Shown in pieces: positions 37,490-49,203 of a stretch of DNA of 64,000 nucleotides. Origin of the DNA: Sapria himalayana (Eukaryota > Streptophyta > Magnoliopsida > Malpighiales > Rafflesiaceae). The number at the start of each line of letters is the position of its first letter. The stretch's first letter is position 1. The stretch covers positions 1 to 64,000 of the forward strand of contig JAREIK010011373.1 in NCBI GenBank assembly GCA_029783825.1. Reading direction: 5' to 3'. The position numbers and the translations under genes were made by a program. Under the pieces are notes generated by a model, which worked only from the letters and a program-made list of their open reading frames with translations, had not been told where the DNA came from and searched no databases.

Positions 37490-38805
37490 GAAAGCCTGCT
37501 TACACTTAATGTAAGTTTGGAATGTGGCGATTCCCATGAGCCATACTCTTCCAGCCTCGTCGCCTATTTCGTAAATCATACTTTGCATCTCTGAGATAAT
37601 GTACTCTGTAATGTTACTTGCTTGCCAACTATAATTTGGTCAGATATCAGAGACCTGTTTAAGATAACCCACATATAAAACAACTTCTCTACTCGGATAA
37701 CCATCTACGATGCACTTAAGCTCCATAAATTTTTGGCAAATATTTACTTTTGAATGATTCCTTAAAGAGAACAGAGGAAATGTTACTAATCTAACCATTT
37801 CCATTTTCTCCCTCACTTCTCTGACTATGCTCTTGATGCTTGCCACACACTCTCCCATAATCACTATGTTTTTTTTCTTCCTCTCCATCACCGATAAAAC
37901 CCTCATCACATCTTAAATCTTTGTAAGTGTTTCTAATGGTGAGCTTAAGTCCTTCCTTAATGGTTCAAATTGAATAAAAGAAAGAAATTGAGGAGGAGAA
38001 GAGTTGGCTACGGTAAGAGGTTTAATGGCTTCTTTCAGGTATAAATTCTGGAGAACTGGAGTGCTATTTGCAATAGCAGCCAGGGTGGTGGATGTACTTC
38101 TGGAACAAATATACACAAATATAGTTTGTTCAACCTTGTTTTTCACTAGTTGGATGCCACACACTCTCTCGTCATTCTCAATGCCTCCATTTAAAAAATT
38201 TTAAAATTTAATGGCCATCATTCATAATGCTGGCCTTTAATTTTTAAAAATTCAATTGCATGGCTCCTCTGACTACACTCCTCTGACTACGCTCACTCCT
38301 CTGACTCCTCTTACTATGCTCTCCTCTGACTACGCTCGCCTCTGACTATGCTCCTCTAGCATTTAAAAATTTTCTCCCTCACTCCTATGACTATGCTCTC
38401 TATGCTTGCCACACACTCTCCCATAATCACTATGTTTTTTTTCTTCCTCTCCATCACCGGTAAAACCCTCATCACATCTTCGGTCTTTGTCAGTGTTTCT
38501 ACTGGCGAGCTTTAGTCCTTCCCCAATTGTTCAAATTGACTGAAAGAAAGAAATGAAGGAGGATAAAAGTTGGCTGTGGTGAGAGGTTTTATGGATTCTT
38601 ATGAATTCACGAGAACTGGAATGATATTTGCAGTGGCAGCCATAGTGGTGGATGTACTTCTAGAACAAATATCCATGGATACTGCTTGTTCAATCTTGTT
38701 TTTCACTAAGTTGGATTCCACACACTCTTCCATTATTCCCAATGCCTACATTTTAAAATTTTTAAAATTTAATAGCCGGCATTCACAATGCCACCTTTGA
38801 TTTTT
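37490..38805 (-). pseudogene. tandemly duplicated unrecognised gene fragment in CACTA-2
   Basis: Copy 1 covers about 38805-38370 and copy 2 about 38245-37490, offset 560-566 bp and highly similar. In minus sense both read 'DICSRSTSTT', then 'PPQFLSFIQFEPL' or 'PPSFLSFSQFEQL', 'SSPLETLTK' or 'SSPVETLTK', and 'MERKKKNIVIMGECVASI'. Copy 2 continues further ('REVREKMEMVRLV', 'KFMELKCIVDGYPSREVV'). Stops or frame shifts interrupt both. The composition and helix-rich pattern look like a real plant protein, but I do not recognise it. Codon-like conservation between copies suggests the unit was an exon when duplicated. Confidence 0.5.
38246..38369 (+). repeat. short minisatellite between the duplicated fragments
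   Basis: Variants of 'ctcctctgactacgct' (about 11-17 bp) are repeated about seven times. The same word, 'cacttctctgactatgct', occurs once inside each fragment copy (near 37812 and 38380), so the minisatellite seems to have grown from the duplication junction. Confidence 0.8.
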
Positions 38806-40800
38806 AAAATTAATAGGGTGGCAATAACCATCATTTACAACGACACAAATTTCCACGTTATTTCCAGATGTATTAGTTTGGTAAAATTTTTCAAACTAGC
38901 ATTATACTTTGGATTTTTTATTTACAATGTATTATTTCCATACAAAACTCATTAGAAAGTGCCAAAAAAGGGAAATGGAAGTTGAAATATAACAGGTTGC
39001 ATAGTATTGAATTTTTGTACACTAGTAGGTTCATATAGGAGTCCACCGAAGCAAGGAAACCTAAAAGAAACCAAAGAAAAAAAATGAGAAAAAAATGCAA
39101 TGCACATGAAAAAAACACAAGGTTGCTGACCTTTGTATTCCATTCCCCACTTGAGTTTTATAATGACCGACTTCTCAGTCAAGTTGTTAAGAAAAGGCAT
39201 GGGATTAACGGGGATGGTCTGCAATATTCAATAATAAAAAAACTAATGAACGGTGCTATCATGCACGTATGCATCAGATATTTATCTACATTTACTTAAA
39301 AATGGATAGACATGTATTTATGCAATATACAAGCATACAGCACGAATATAGTATAACTATATGTGTCAAAATACACACGCGCACATACACACATGCACAC
39401 ACTATTTTTTTATCTTCTCATATTTCTTTATCTTGTCCATATATTGTACATTTCTATTTTAACTGAACCATTTATGCATGGAAATAGTCATTACAAAAAA
39501 TCAAATTTTTTTTTCTAATCTACATATCCCACATGATCTATAATTTATTATTAACTTTTTTACTTGAAAAAACTATAAGAAAACTTTATTTTATGAAAAA
39601 TAAATGAGCATTTGAAAAAAAAATTTGATGGTTGTAAGCATGAATAGTTAATCTTGCTTTGATGCAGGAGAAACTAAAAGCTAGTATTAATAAATTTCAT
39701 GAAAGAAAAAAATATATGAATATCTCCAGTACACAAAAAATTGTATAAGAAAACTTGATTACTACTTCATAGAAATTTTACTCCAACCACTCATTATAAT
39801 CATCAATGAAATCTTATCTCAACACTATTGTGAACAAACATTACTCTAACCATAAGAATATGAGTTCAATCAACAAGGATACCAAATATACTTTTCTCAG
39901 GATACTTGTCAAATCACCTATCATGATGTTCAAGTAGATGTCTTACCTGTACTCCATTTCCATTATAATAGCCCATCCAACTTCTATGCACAACTTCATA
40001 TTTTCAATGCATTCAGTTTGTCATGATGCAATTTGGTTCGCCTTGATAAGAAGGGTCTATGCCCTATCCAAGTAACCAAATAAAATGAAAAACAAAAAAA
40101 AAACAAAAAAAAAAACAAAAACTTTACGACTCAATGCTATGCCAAGCCTGTTATGAGCTCATTGAGAAATCAACATCTCATCTCTTAATTGTATTTGAGG
40201 TCGTAGAGCATCTGATTCGGCTCATAAAACTCAGATTCAGCAACATCCACCCCCATGGGTCACATATGGCATTGATGTAGTTAGAATTGAGGCTTAAACC
40301 TTGTGAACAATGATTTCAATAACACACAATGGGAGTGTGATGGTTTTTGATAACATACAGTGAGCATGTCAAGATTTGCATTGCACACAATGCATGGGTA
40401 ATCATGGTAGCTAGTGCATAGTGGATGCACTACTTCTAGGGATTTACAGCTCTTTCCAACACACACCCCCCTATAAATTAGCTTTCCATGGGGTAGATTT
40501 TGATACCATGAAAAACATTAAATCACACAACATAAAATAAATATAATACACTTGCTGAATAACCTCATACAAACAATGCCCTTATATAACATGTTATTTT
40601 AATTAGGGCAACTCACAGGATGAATAATCTCTATTACACTCTCGAAGTGTACCTTTGTGTGCTAGGCATGCCTCAATGTGTAAGACATGCTAATTCTTTT
40701 TCCAAAAAGCTATCAATAGAACGACGTATCAATTGATAAAGTAGAGAACATGGCACCCAACAAAACATTTGCAATATCACAAACATCATACTCATCAATA
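38806..40800. other. CACTA-2 extra segment, remainder
   Basis: Frames at 38918-39224 and 39084-39299 overlap on opposite strands and have no recognisable content. There is a (CA)-rich stretch at 39372-39405 and a poly(A)-like tract at 40088-40121. A GC-neutral block at 40140-40480 contains a 61-codon minus frame. No function can be assigned. Confidence 0.4.
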
Positions 40801-40965
40801 AGATAGTTATATATAGTATATATGTACATATAATATTAGTGTATATGTACATATACTAAGTATATATGCACATATATACTACACTATATATGTTCATATA
40901 TACTATAGTATATATACATATACATTTCAATATATATGGATGTCTTATAGATATAGAATAGCAGG
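40801..40965 (-). repeat. palindromic minisatellite in CACTA-2
   Basis: Units such as 'agtatatatgtacatata' are repeated about every 22-24 bp. They belong to the same family as the minisatellite at 24975-25310 in CACTA-1, so it is an ancestral part of the element family. Confidence 0.7.
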
Positions 40966-41269
40966 TATATATATAAAAAAGTAAGTAATGTATTATCCCA
41001 TTTAACTTCACCATCTTCCCAACTATTCTCACTTCTCTTCATTTCATTCTAATCGCCAGGGGATACATCGATGGCTAGTTGTATAGCATGTGGATTGGCA
41101 CCCACCACAACCCCATTGATAGCCATAGTTCCTCATGTTCAGTTTTTTGTCATCCCTGACACTACGAACATGCAAGAGAGGGAGAACAAGTTGAATGAAC
41201 ACATTTAATTGAATTTCATTAGCAATCATTCTGGTAAATAACAATTCAATAGTTTACTTCCATTGATGA

Positions 41270-41944
41270 CCAATAAAAAGTAGTCGTAGATCTAAACAGT
41301 GACAATGCAAACCTGCATGAAATAAGTGTGCCAAGAACAGACTTATGCCTACGTGGGACTAGAATTTTTGTGTTCATCTCATAACTTTAGAAGATAACGT
41401 GCTATTCCTAGAACCATGAGGACCAGCCAAACCTTTTATATACCTATAATAGGCTAAACCTCTACCAAAAATATTTGGGTGCACGCAAACATATTCATTG
41501 ATATATAAAAATAGTAATTATAGACATGAACAAACACGAATCTGAGTTGATAGTCATACAACTTCAAAAAATATCTAAAAGATGGCCAGCAATGATGTTG
41601 AGAGAGTGTGTGTGTGTGCAAAAACAAAATTTTATCAGTAATTTCAAAGATAATAGAAGCTCAGCCTTTTTTGATCCAACTGAGATCAGTATAGATGGAA
41701 CCCATCCATAGGAAGGACCGTGGCAATGTCTTAAGGCTTTGAATCAAAATTTTTTTATGCCTCTCACATCAAATGTCCCACAAAAATTCATGATTAGGTT
41801 AATCGGTAAAGCAAAGAACAAAACCAGAATAAAGAAAAATGATACCTCTAAAAAAATCTCATCTTGTTTAGCTATACATAGACAAAAATCAAAAATTATT
41901 CAGAAATAATTCTGATACAAAATCATCTTGATTATTAGTTGGTG
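41270..41944 (-). other. CACTA-2 segment matching CACTA-1 3' region
   Basis: In minus sense this aligns with 24066-24720 of CACTA-1, including 'tagcctattataggta' followed by a 'ggctggtcctc' block. A frame at 41526-41711 on the + strand is a shadow. Just beyond (41044-41244) a minus frame ('LHVRSVRDDKKLNMRN') resembles a diverged copy of the exon at 36060-36205. Confidence 0.6.
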
Positions 41945-42970
41945 CATTTGTGCCAGGCTCTCCTACATAGTTTTGCAGTTGGATCTTGAAATACTATCTG
42001 TTGCATTAATGCCACTAACCGTGACTCCATATAGTATATCTGTTGTTGCATTAAATTTTTAATTTCTTTCATCTCATCATTCATTTCTTTAATTTCTTCC
42101 ATTTTTTCTATCAAATGATTAATCTGCTCATATATCTCTTCTTTTATTTTTTACATTTCTTTATTCAATTGAGATATCTGATCATCCTTCTCTTTCATTT
42201 CTATCTCCATAACTTCAAAACTTTTATTTGTTTCCATTACTTGTTCGACCACCTCATCCACCATTCTTGTGACAAATGAATTAGAAGCATGACTGCTACA
42301 ATAAAATGCCAATCCCTTCAAGCTCTCACCGTACACTCACTACTTCTTATGACCTTCTATGGTCTCTAAATAGATAGGATCAAAGTTAATTGGTTGAAGA
42401 TCCATAGAACCCTTAACATGTTGAGAAGCAACTGTCACATGTTCCTCCATGAGTTCTTGTGATAAAATAAAGAAAGATACTATTCTAGATATACATAAAA
42501 TAAATTTAATATTTTGCATTCTAAACAACTTTCAAATTTTACTATCGCATCATAAAATTTTATTAATATAACAGATTCTTACAGTAATCATCTGAGACTT
42601 TTTATCAACAAACTGATAATCCGCTTTCTTTACATGCATTTTTCTGAAAATCTCATAAAAAATGAGATCACGACCCAATTCTCTAGCATATTGTATGTAT
42701 TTATTAAGTTAAAAAATAACAAATATTAAATAATTGTAACAAAATTAATAAAACCATGTACAGATTTGATTTATTTGGACTATTAGGATAACCTCTAAAT
42801 ATATAAATGTTTTAAATTTTAAAATTGTACCAAATATCGAGCATGCTCAAAGCTCTACGTTGACCCTCCTGTGTGGCAAGACATTTCTGTACCTAGTCCT
42901 ATTAATCTTTAGAGATAAAAAAATGTTTTTGGCTCTAATGATCAGCTCGAATTGGGGGTACTTTAGAGAT
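41945..42970 (-). pseudogene. CACTA-2 Ptta/En/Spm gene, 3' half
   Basis: This is homologous to 23277-24065 of CACTA-1. In minus sense it encodes the FYEIFRK-like and 'QFVDKKSQMIT'-like blocks (42600-42700). Next come 'ELMEEHVTVASQHVKG' and 'DLQPINFDPIYLETIEG' (42340-42528), and after a stop 'SSHASNSFVTRMVDEVVEQV' and a Lys/Glu-rich coiled coil ('EKDDQISQLNKEM') to about 42050. The upstream half, with the Gly/His-rich start found in CACTA-1, is missing. The coding sequence is broken by stops at the end of IEGHKK and after LNKEM. Confidence 0.8.
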
Positions 42971-43973
42971 AAATTTAACTCAATTATTTAGTTCTTATAA
43001 ATTTCAATAGGGGTGAATATCTCTATATTTATCTTTAAATATCAATTTATTTTCATTTAAATATAATGAAAAATTAGTAATTTTTTTAATAATTTAAAAT
43101 TTTTAAATTTGTTAGTAATTTTTTTTAAAAATTTTCTTTAGGCATAAAAATATTTTTTATCGTTAAAAAATATTAATATTTACTATTTTTTTCGTTAATT
43201 ATTATATTTTATTATATAATGAATTATTTAATCTTTTTATTAGTAGAAATTTTAATATATGTTCATTACGTTTTTAAAATATCTATAAAAATTTTAAAAA
43301 TTATAGAATTAATAATTTAATATTATTGTAATCTTTATTAATAGTTATTGTAGTCATTATTAATAGTATTGTAGTCTTTATTAATATTAAATTTTTTGTA
43401 TTTATAAATTTGTTAAATTATTTGTTTATAATAACCTATTTTTATAATTATACAAAGAGAATGTGACTTTCAAGGATCGCTCATCAATAACCCAATGAAT
43501 ACGTATCTTTAATATACAAAATTAAATAAAAAATTAAAATTAATAATATATAAAAAAAATTAAATCATTAAAGAATAGTGATGAAAATTATCCCCAACTC
43601 AAATAGTTAGGGAAAAATCCCTACCTAAATAGATATATTTTGTGAAAAATAAAATTTAAGGAATAATCACTTGTAAGAAATTATAAAAAGTAAAAAAAAA
43701 ATTCAGATAATTATTTAGCAATAGATTTAGTGCCAATCTAATTAGATAGAGATATATCATCACTAAATTCCGTGCTTTTTTTGTGTAGAAATCTACGAAA
43801 ATATTAGCAACAAAATATTTTCAATCGAACATTTCCATTACTAATCCATCACTAATCCGGTGCAAAATTCTAATTTAACGTAAAATTAAAAATTATTTGT
43901 TATTCCTTAGCTAATTCATCAATAATTAGGTAGGGATTTTATCCCTAGCCAAATTTACCTAGCTAAATTGATA
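42971..43973 (-). repeat. CACTA-2 5' terminal and subterminal region
   Basis: This is AT-rich noncoding DNA between the Ptta remnant and the 5' terminus. Subterminal words appear near the end ('agctaggtaaatttggctag' in minus sense; 'ccctaactatttgagttggg' near 43600). The tnp2 gene should lie between here and the Ptta gene but is deleted. Confidence 0.7.
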
Positions 43974-43986
43974 TTTTCTTTTAGTG

Positions 43987-44758
43987 CATATAGGTATATA
44001 GACAGATAGACAAATACATTCATAGATAGATAGATAGATTGATTGATTGATAGTTAGATAGATAGATAGATAGACATATAGATAAATAGATTGATAGATA
44101 GATTGATAGACAGATTGATAGAAAGATTAATAGATAGCTTGATAGACATACTGATAATTGATAGATAGATAAATTGATAGAAAGATTGATATACACATAG
44201 ATAGACAAATAGATATACAAATAGATAGAGAGATAGATAGATAGATAGATAGTTAGATAGATAGACACATTCAAAGATAGAAAGATAAAAGGATAGATAG
44301 ACATATATATAGACAAATAGATAGATAGATAGATAGGTCAATAGACAGACAGACAGATAGACAGATAAATAAATATATAGATAGATAGATAAATATATAA
44401 ACAGATAGAGAGACATATACATAGACATAGTGATAGACAAATAGTTAGACAAATAGATAAATAGATGGTTAGAAAGATATATAAATAGAGAGATAAACAG
44501 ATAGACAAATTTATATACAAATAGATAGAAAGATAGGTAGACTATTAGATAGAAAGATAGACAAATAGATAAACAAATAGATAGATTGATAGATAGTTAG
44601 ATAGTTAGATCGAAAGATAGATATACAAATAGATAGACAGATAAACCGACAAATAGATAGACAGATATATAGAAAGATATATATACAGATAGATAGAATG
44701 ACAGATAGAATAACAAATAGATAGATAGACAAATAGAAAGAAAGAAAGAAAGATAGAT

Positions 44759-44832
<74 letters not shown>

Positions 44833-46256
44833 AGTGATAGATAAAGAGATAGAATGATTGATAAATCAATAGATAGATTGTTAAATAGACAAAGAGATAG
44901 AAAAATAGATATGTAGATATATAGTTAGATAGAAAGATAGATTGATAGAAATTATTATTGATAGATTGATAGAAACATAGATCGACAAATTGATAGACAA
45001 ATAAGTAGATAGATAGATAGATAGACATATAGATAGACAAATATATAGATAGATAGATAAAAAGATTCTTAAAAAGATTGATATATAGAGTGATAGATAT
45101 ATTGATAGAGAGATTTATAAACAAATTAATAGACTGGTTGATAGATAGATATATCGACAGAAAGAGAGAAAATTGATAGAAAGATAGTACAAAGATAGAT
45201 AGATAGAGATATTAGATTGATAGAGATATATAGAGATAGACAAATATATAGATAAATAGACAAAGAGATAAAGAGACAGAAAGACATATAGATACATAAA
45301 TAGATAGATAGAGAGATAGATAGATATACAAATAGATAGATAGATAGACAAATAGATAAATAGATAGATAGATAAATAGATAGATATACATATTAATAAA
45401 TAGATTGGTAGATAGATAGATTGACATATAGATATGTAGATAGGTTGAAAGACAAATAGATAGATAGAATGATAGATAGATTAATAGATAGATTGATACA
45501 TAGTTTGATAGTTAGATTTACAAAGAGATTGTTAGAAATATAGATAAATAGATAGTCAGATAGATAGATATAAAGAAAGATAGATAGATAAATAGATAGA
45601 TAGATAGAAAATAGTTTGATAGATAGATAGATAAATAAATAGATAGATAGATATATAGATAGATAGAAAAATAGATAGACATATAGATATATAGATAGAT
45701 ACATAGAAAGAGAGAAAACTATATAGATAGATAGATAGGTTAGTAGATAAATAGAAATACATAAAGATAGTCATATAGATCAATATATTGAAAGATAGAT
45801 AGATAGGTAGATAGATAGATAGACAGACAGACAGTTTGAAAGATAGATAGATATAAATATAGATAGATAGACAAATAGATAAATATATACATAGAAAGAT
45901 AAAGAAATACATATATAGATTGATAGACAGATAACAAACAAACATATAGATAGATAGATAGATAGAAGTGATAGATAGATAGACTGATTGATTGATTGAT
46001 TGATAGATAAATAGAGAGATAGAATGAATGATTTATTGATAGACTGACAAATAGATAGATATAAAAATTGATAGATTAATAGATATATATAAAGACTAAT
46101 AGATTGATAAATAGAATGATAGATATATATAGTGATAGATAGTCAGATAAATAAAGAAATAAATAGATGGATAGATTGATTGATTATTAATAGATTAATA
46201 GATAGATTAAAAGAGAGAGAGATAGATAGATATACAAGTAGACAGTGAGATAAAAA

Positions 46257-46295
<39 letters not shown>

Positions 46296-46780
46296 AGATT
46301 GATTGATTGATTGATAGATTAATAAAAAGTTTGATAGATAGATTGATAGAGAGATTTATAGGCAGATTGATAAAAAGATAAAATGAAAGATAGATAGAGG
46401 AAAAGATAGACAAATAGAAAAACATATAGATAGATCATAGATGGATAGATATATATAAACATAGATAAATATATAGTTAGATAGTTAGATAGATTATTAG
46501 ACAAAAAGATAAATATATAGATAGATAGATAGAGATATAAATAGATAGATAGATAGATAAATAGATAGATTGATTGATGGATTGATTGACAGTTAGATTG
46601 ATTTATTGATTGACTGATAGATAAATAGAATGATAGATAAATAGAATGATAGACAGAAAAATAGATAGACAGAAAGATAGATAGATAAATAGATAGATAG
46701 ATAGATAGATAGACAAATAGATAGACAAATAGATATACAAATAGATAGATATATAGATAGATAGATTGATAGACAATTAG

Positions 46781-46833
<53 letters not shown>

Positions 46834-47705
46834 TAGATATATAATTTGATAGACAGATTGACAAAAAGATTTAAAGAAAGAAAGATATACAGATAGATTG
46901 TTAGATATATAGATAGATAGATAATTAGATAGATAGATAAATAGATAAATAAATAGATAGATAGACATATAGATAAACAAATAGATAGATAGACAGACAG
47001 ATAGATAGTTATATTGATAAAAAGATAGATAGATATACAGATAGAAATTTTGATAGATAGATTGATTTAAAGATTGATAGATAGATAGATTGATTGATTA
47101 ATAAATCGATTTATAGATAGATTGTAAAACAAAAAGATAGAAAGATAGATAAATAGATATATAGATAGAGTGTTATACACATTTTTATACAAATAGATAA
47201 AGATATATATAGATATATAGATAGAAAAATAAATAGATAGATAGAAAGATAGATAGATAGATAGATAGAGATTTATATAGATAGATAGATACAAAGATAG
47301 TTAAATAGACAGATTATTAGACTGATAGATAGATACATAAACATATATATAGATAATAAGATAGACAGATCTATAGAAAAATAGATTGATAGATAAATAA
47401 ATAGATATATAGATAAATAGACAGATAGATAGTTAGATAGAAAGATAAGTAGATAGATAGATAGATAGATAGATAGACAGATAGATAAACAAATAGATAT
47501 ACAAATAGAGATTATATATAGATAGAAAGATAGATACATAGATACATGGATAGATTAATAGACAAATTTATAGACAAATAGTTAAAAAGGTAGATAGATA
47601 GATAGATAGATAAAGAGAGAGATAGATAGATAGATAGATAGATGCACATATAGATATGTAAAAATATCGACAGATAGAAGACACATAGATAGAGAGATAG
47701 TTAGA
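43987..47705 (-). repeat. GATA array, right part
   Basis: The same GATA-strand array continues after CACTA-2, with an uninterrupted (AT)35 tract at 44760-44829 and another (TA)n at 46785-46830. A TTGA/TGAT-rich sub-block occurs at 46259-46320. Left and right parts total about 6.07 kb. The array ends at the AGATCT junction with array B. Open frames on the minus strand are translations of the repeat. Confidence 0.95.
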
Positions 47706-48309
47706 TCTATCTATAATCTTATCTACATTTCTACATATCTATCTACCTATCTTTCTATCTATACATTTATCTATCTATCTATCTTTCTTTCTTTCTATTG
47801 ATATGTTTATCTATATAGTTGTATAAATCTTTACCTATCTATCTGTATATCTGTCTAATTGTATATATGTCTATCTATCTAGTTGTCTATCTAATATTTA
47901 TATATATATTTCTATCTATTCGCCTATTTGTAGGTCAATCTACTTGTCTATCTATTTATATATCTATCTATCTATCTTTCGATCTATCTATATATCTATA
48001 TATCATTCTATCTAACTATATATCTATCTATCTATCTAATATGTAATTATCTATCTATCTATCTACTATATATGTGTGTTTATATATACACACATATATA
48101 TTTATCTATGTTTATTTCTATATATCTATCTAACATATATCAATCTTTCTATCTATATCTATCTATCTACCTATCTCCCTATCTATTAATCTATCTATTT
48201 GTTTATCTATCAATATGTCTATCTATCTATATGTTTGTCTATTTATTTGTTTTTCTTTATATATATATCTATCTTTTTGTATGTGTATCAAGATATCTAT
48301 ATATATTCC

Positions 48310-48355
<46 letters not shown>

Positions 48356-49151
48356 TATATTATATATATATATATCTATCTATCTATCTATCTATCTTTC
48401 TATCTAAATATATTTGTAACAATCTATCTATTTATTTATCTTTCTTGCTATCTATCTTTTTATCTATTTATTTATCTATCTTTCTATATATCTATAAACC
48501 TATCTACATTTCTAGCTACCTAACTATCTATCTATCTATCAATGTATATGTTTATCAATATAGTTGTATATATTTTTACATATTTATATGTCTATCTGTC
48601 TATCTATCTATATGTTTTTATTTCTATCTATCCAGTTGTGTATCTAATATGTATACAATTATATTTCTATCTATCTGTCTATTTGTAGGTCTATGTACTT
48701 GTCTATTTATTTATATATCAATATATCTATCTATCTAACTATATAACTATCAATCTATATAATATGTAATTATATATCTATCTATCTTTCTTTCTTTCTA
48801 TATATCTATCCAATTATCTATCTAATTATCCACCTATCTATCTATCTATTTGCATGTCTGTCTATCTATCTATCTATCTAACTATTTATCTATCAATCTA
48901 TCAATCTATCATTCTACCAATTTATCAATCTATCAATCAATGAATCTATCTATCTATATATCTATCTATCTATATGTCTATCTATCTATCTATCTATCTT
49001 TCTCTCAATCTATCAATCTATCTATCTATCATTTTATCAATCAATCTATCTATCTATCTATTTTTATCTATCTTTCTATCTATCTATCTATCTATCTATA
49101 TATCTATATGTCTATATATATATATATCTCTATATGACTTTTTATCTAGTT

Positions 49152-49203
<52 letters not shown>

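Larger units (their letters stand above)
36210..41050. other. about 4.8-kb segment present only in CACTA-2, possible captured host DNA
   Basis: CACTA-1 has no counterpart between the blocks that match 36205 and about 41270. The base composition is more gene-like than the surroundings. It holds unrecognised minus-strand frames, a tandem duplication (37490-38805), a poly(A)-like tract at 40088-40121 and a short frame at 40281-40466. The phrase 'gttgataccatg'-like sequence at 40499-40511 resembles retrotransposon border DNA, so part may be another element. No known protein was recognised, so origin remains open. Confidence 0.5.
31778..43986 (-). mobile_element. CACTA-2: 12.2-kb CACTA element inserted in GATA array
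   Basis: Both ends carry 'cactaaaagaaaa' as an inverted repeat, at 31778-31790 and (as the reverse complement) at 43974-43986. The flanking triplets are GAT and CAT, two of three matching, where a 3-bp duplication is expected. Gene order is on the minus strand: 5' terminal region at 43986-42971, Ptta gene at 42970-41945, then 3' segments and subterminal repeats to 31778. The tnp2 transposase of CACTA-1 is absent, so it could only have moved with a helper. It carries hAT-2 and an extra segment at about 36210-41050. Confidence 0.9.

Noticed and set aside
37490..38805. Assignment of the duplicated fragment to an RPW8-type or DUF241-type protein
   Set aside because: Only a general helix-rich pattern is shared. 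No diagnostic motif could be matched, so no family is named.
41526..41711. 61-codon + strand frame in CACTA-2
   Set aside because: It lies antisense to sequence shared with the CACTA-1 3' region and has no recognisable content.
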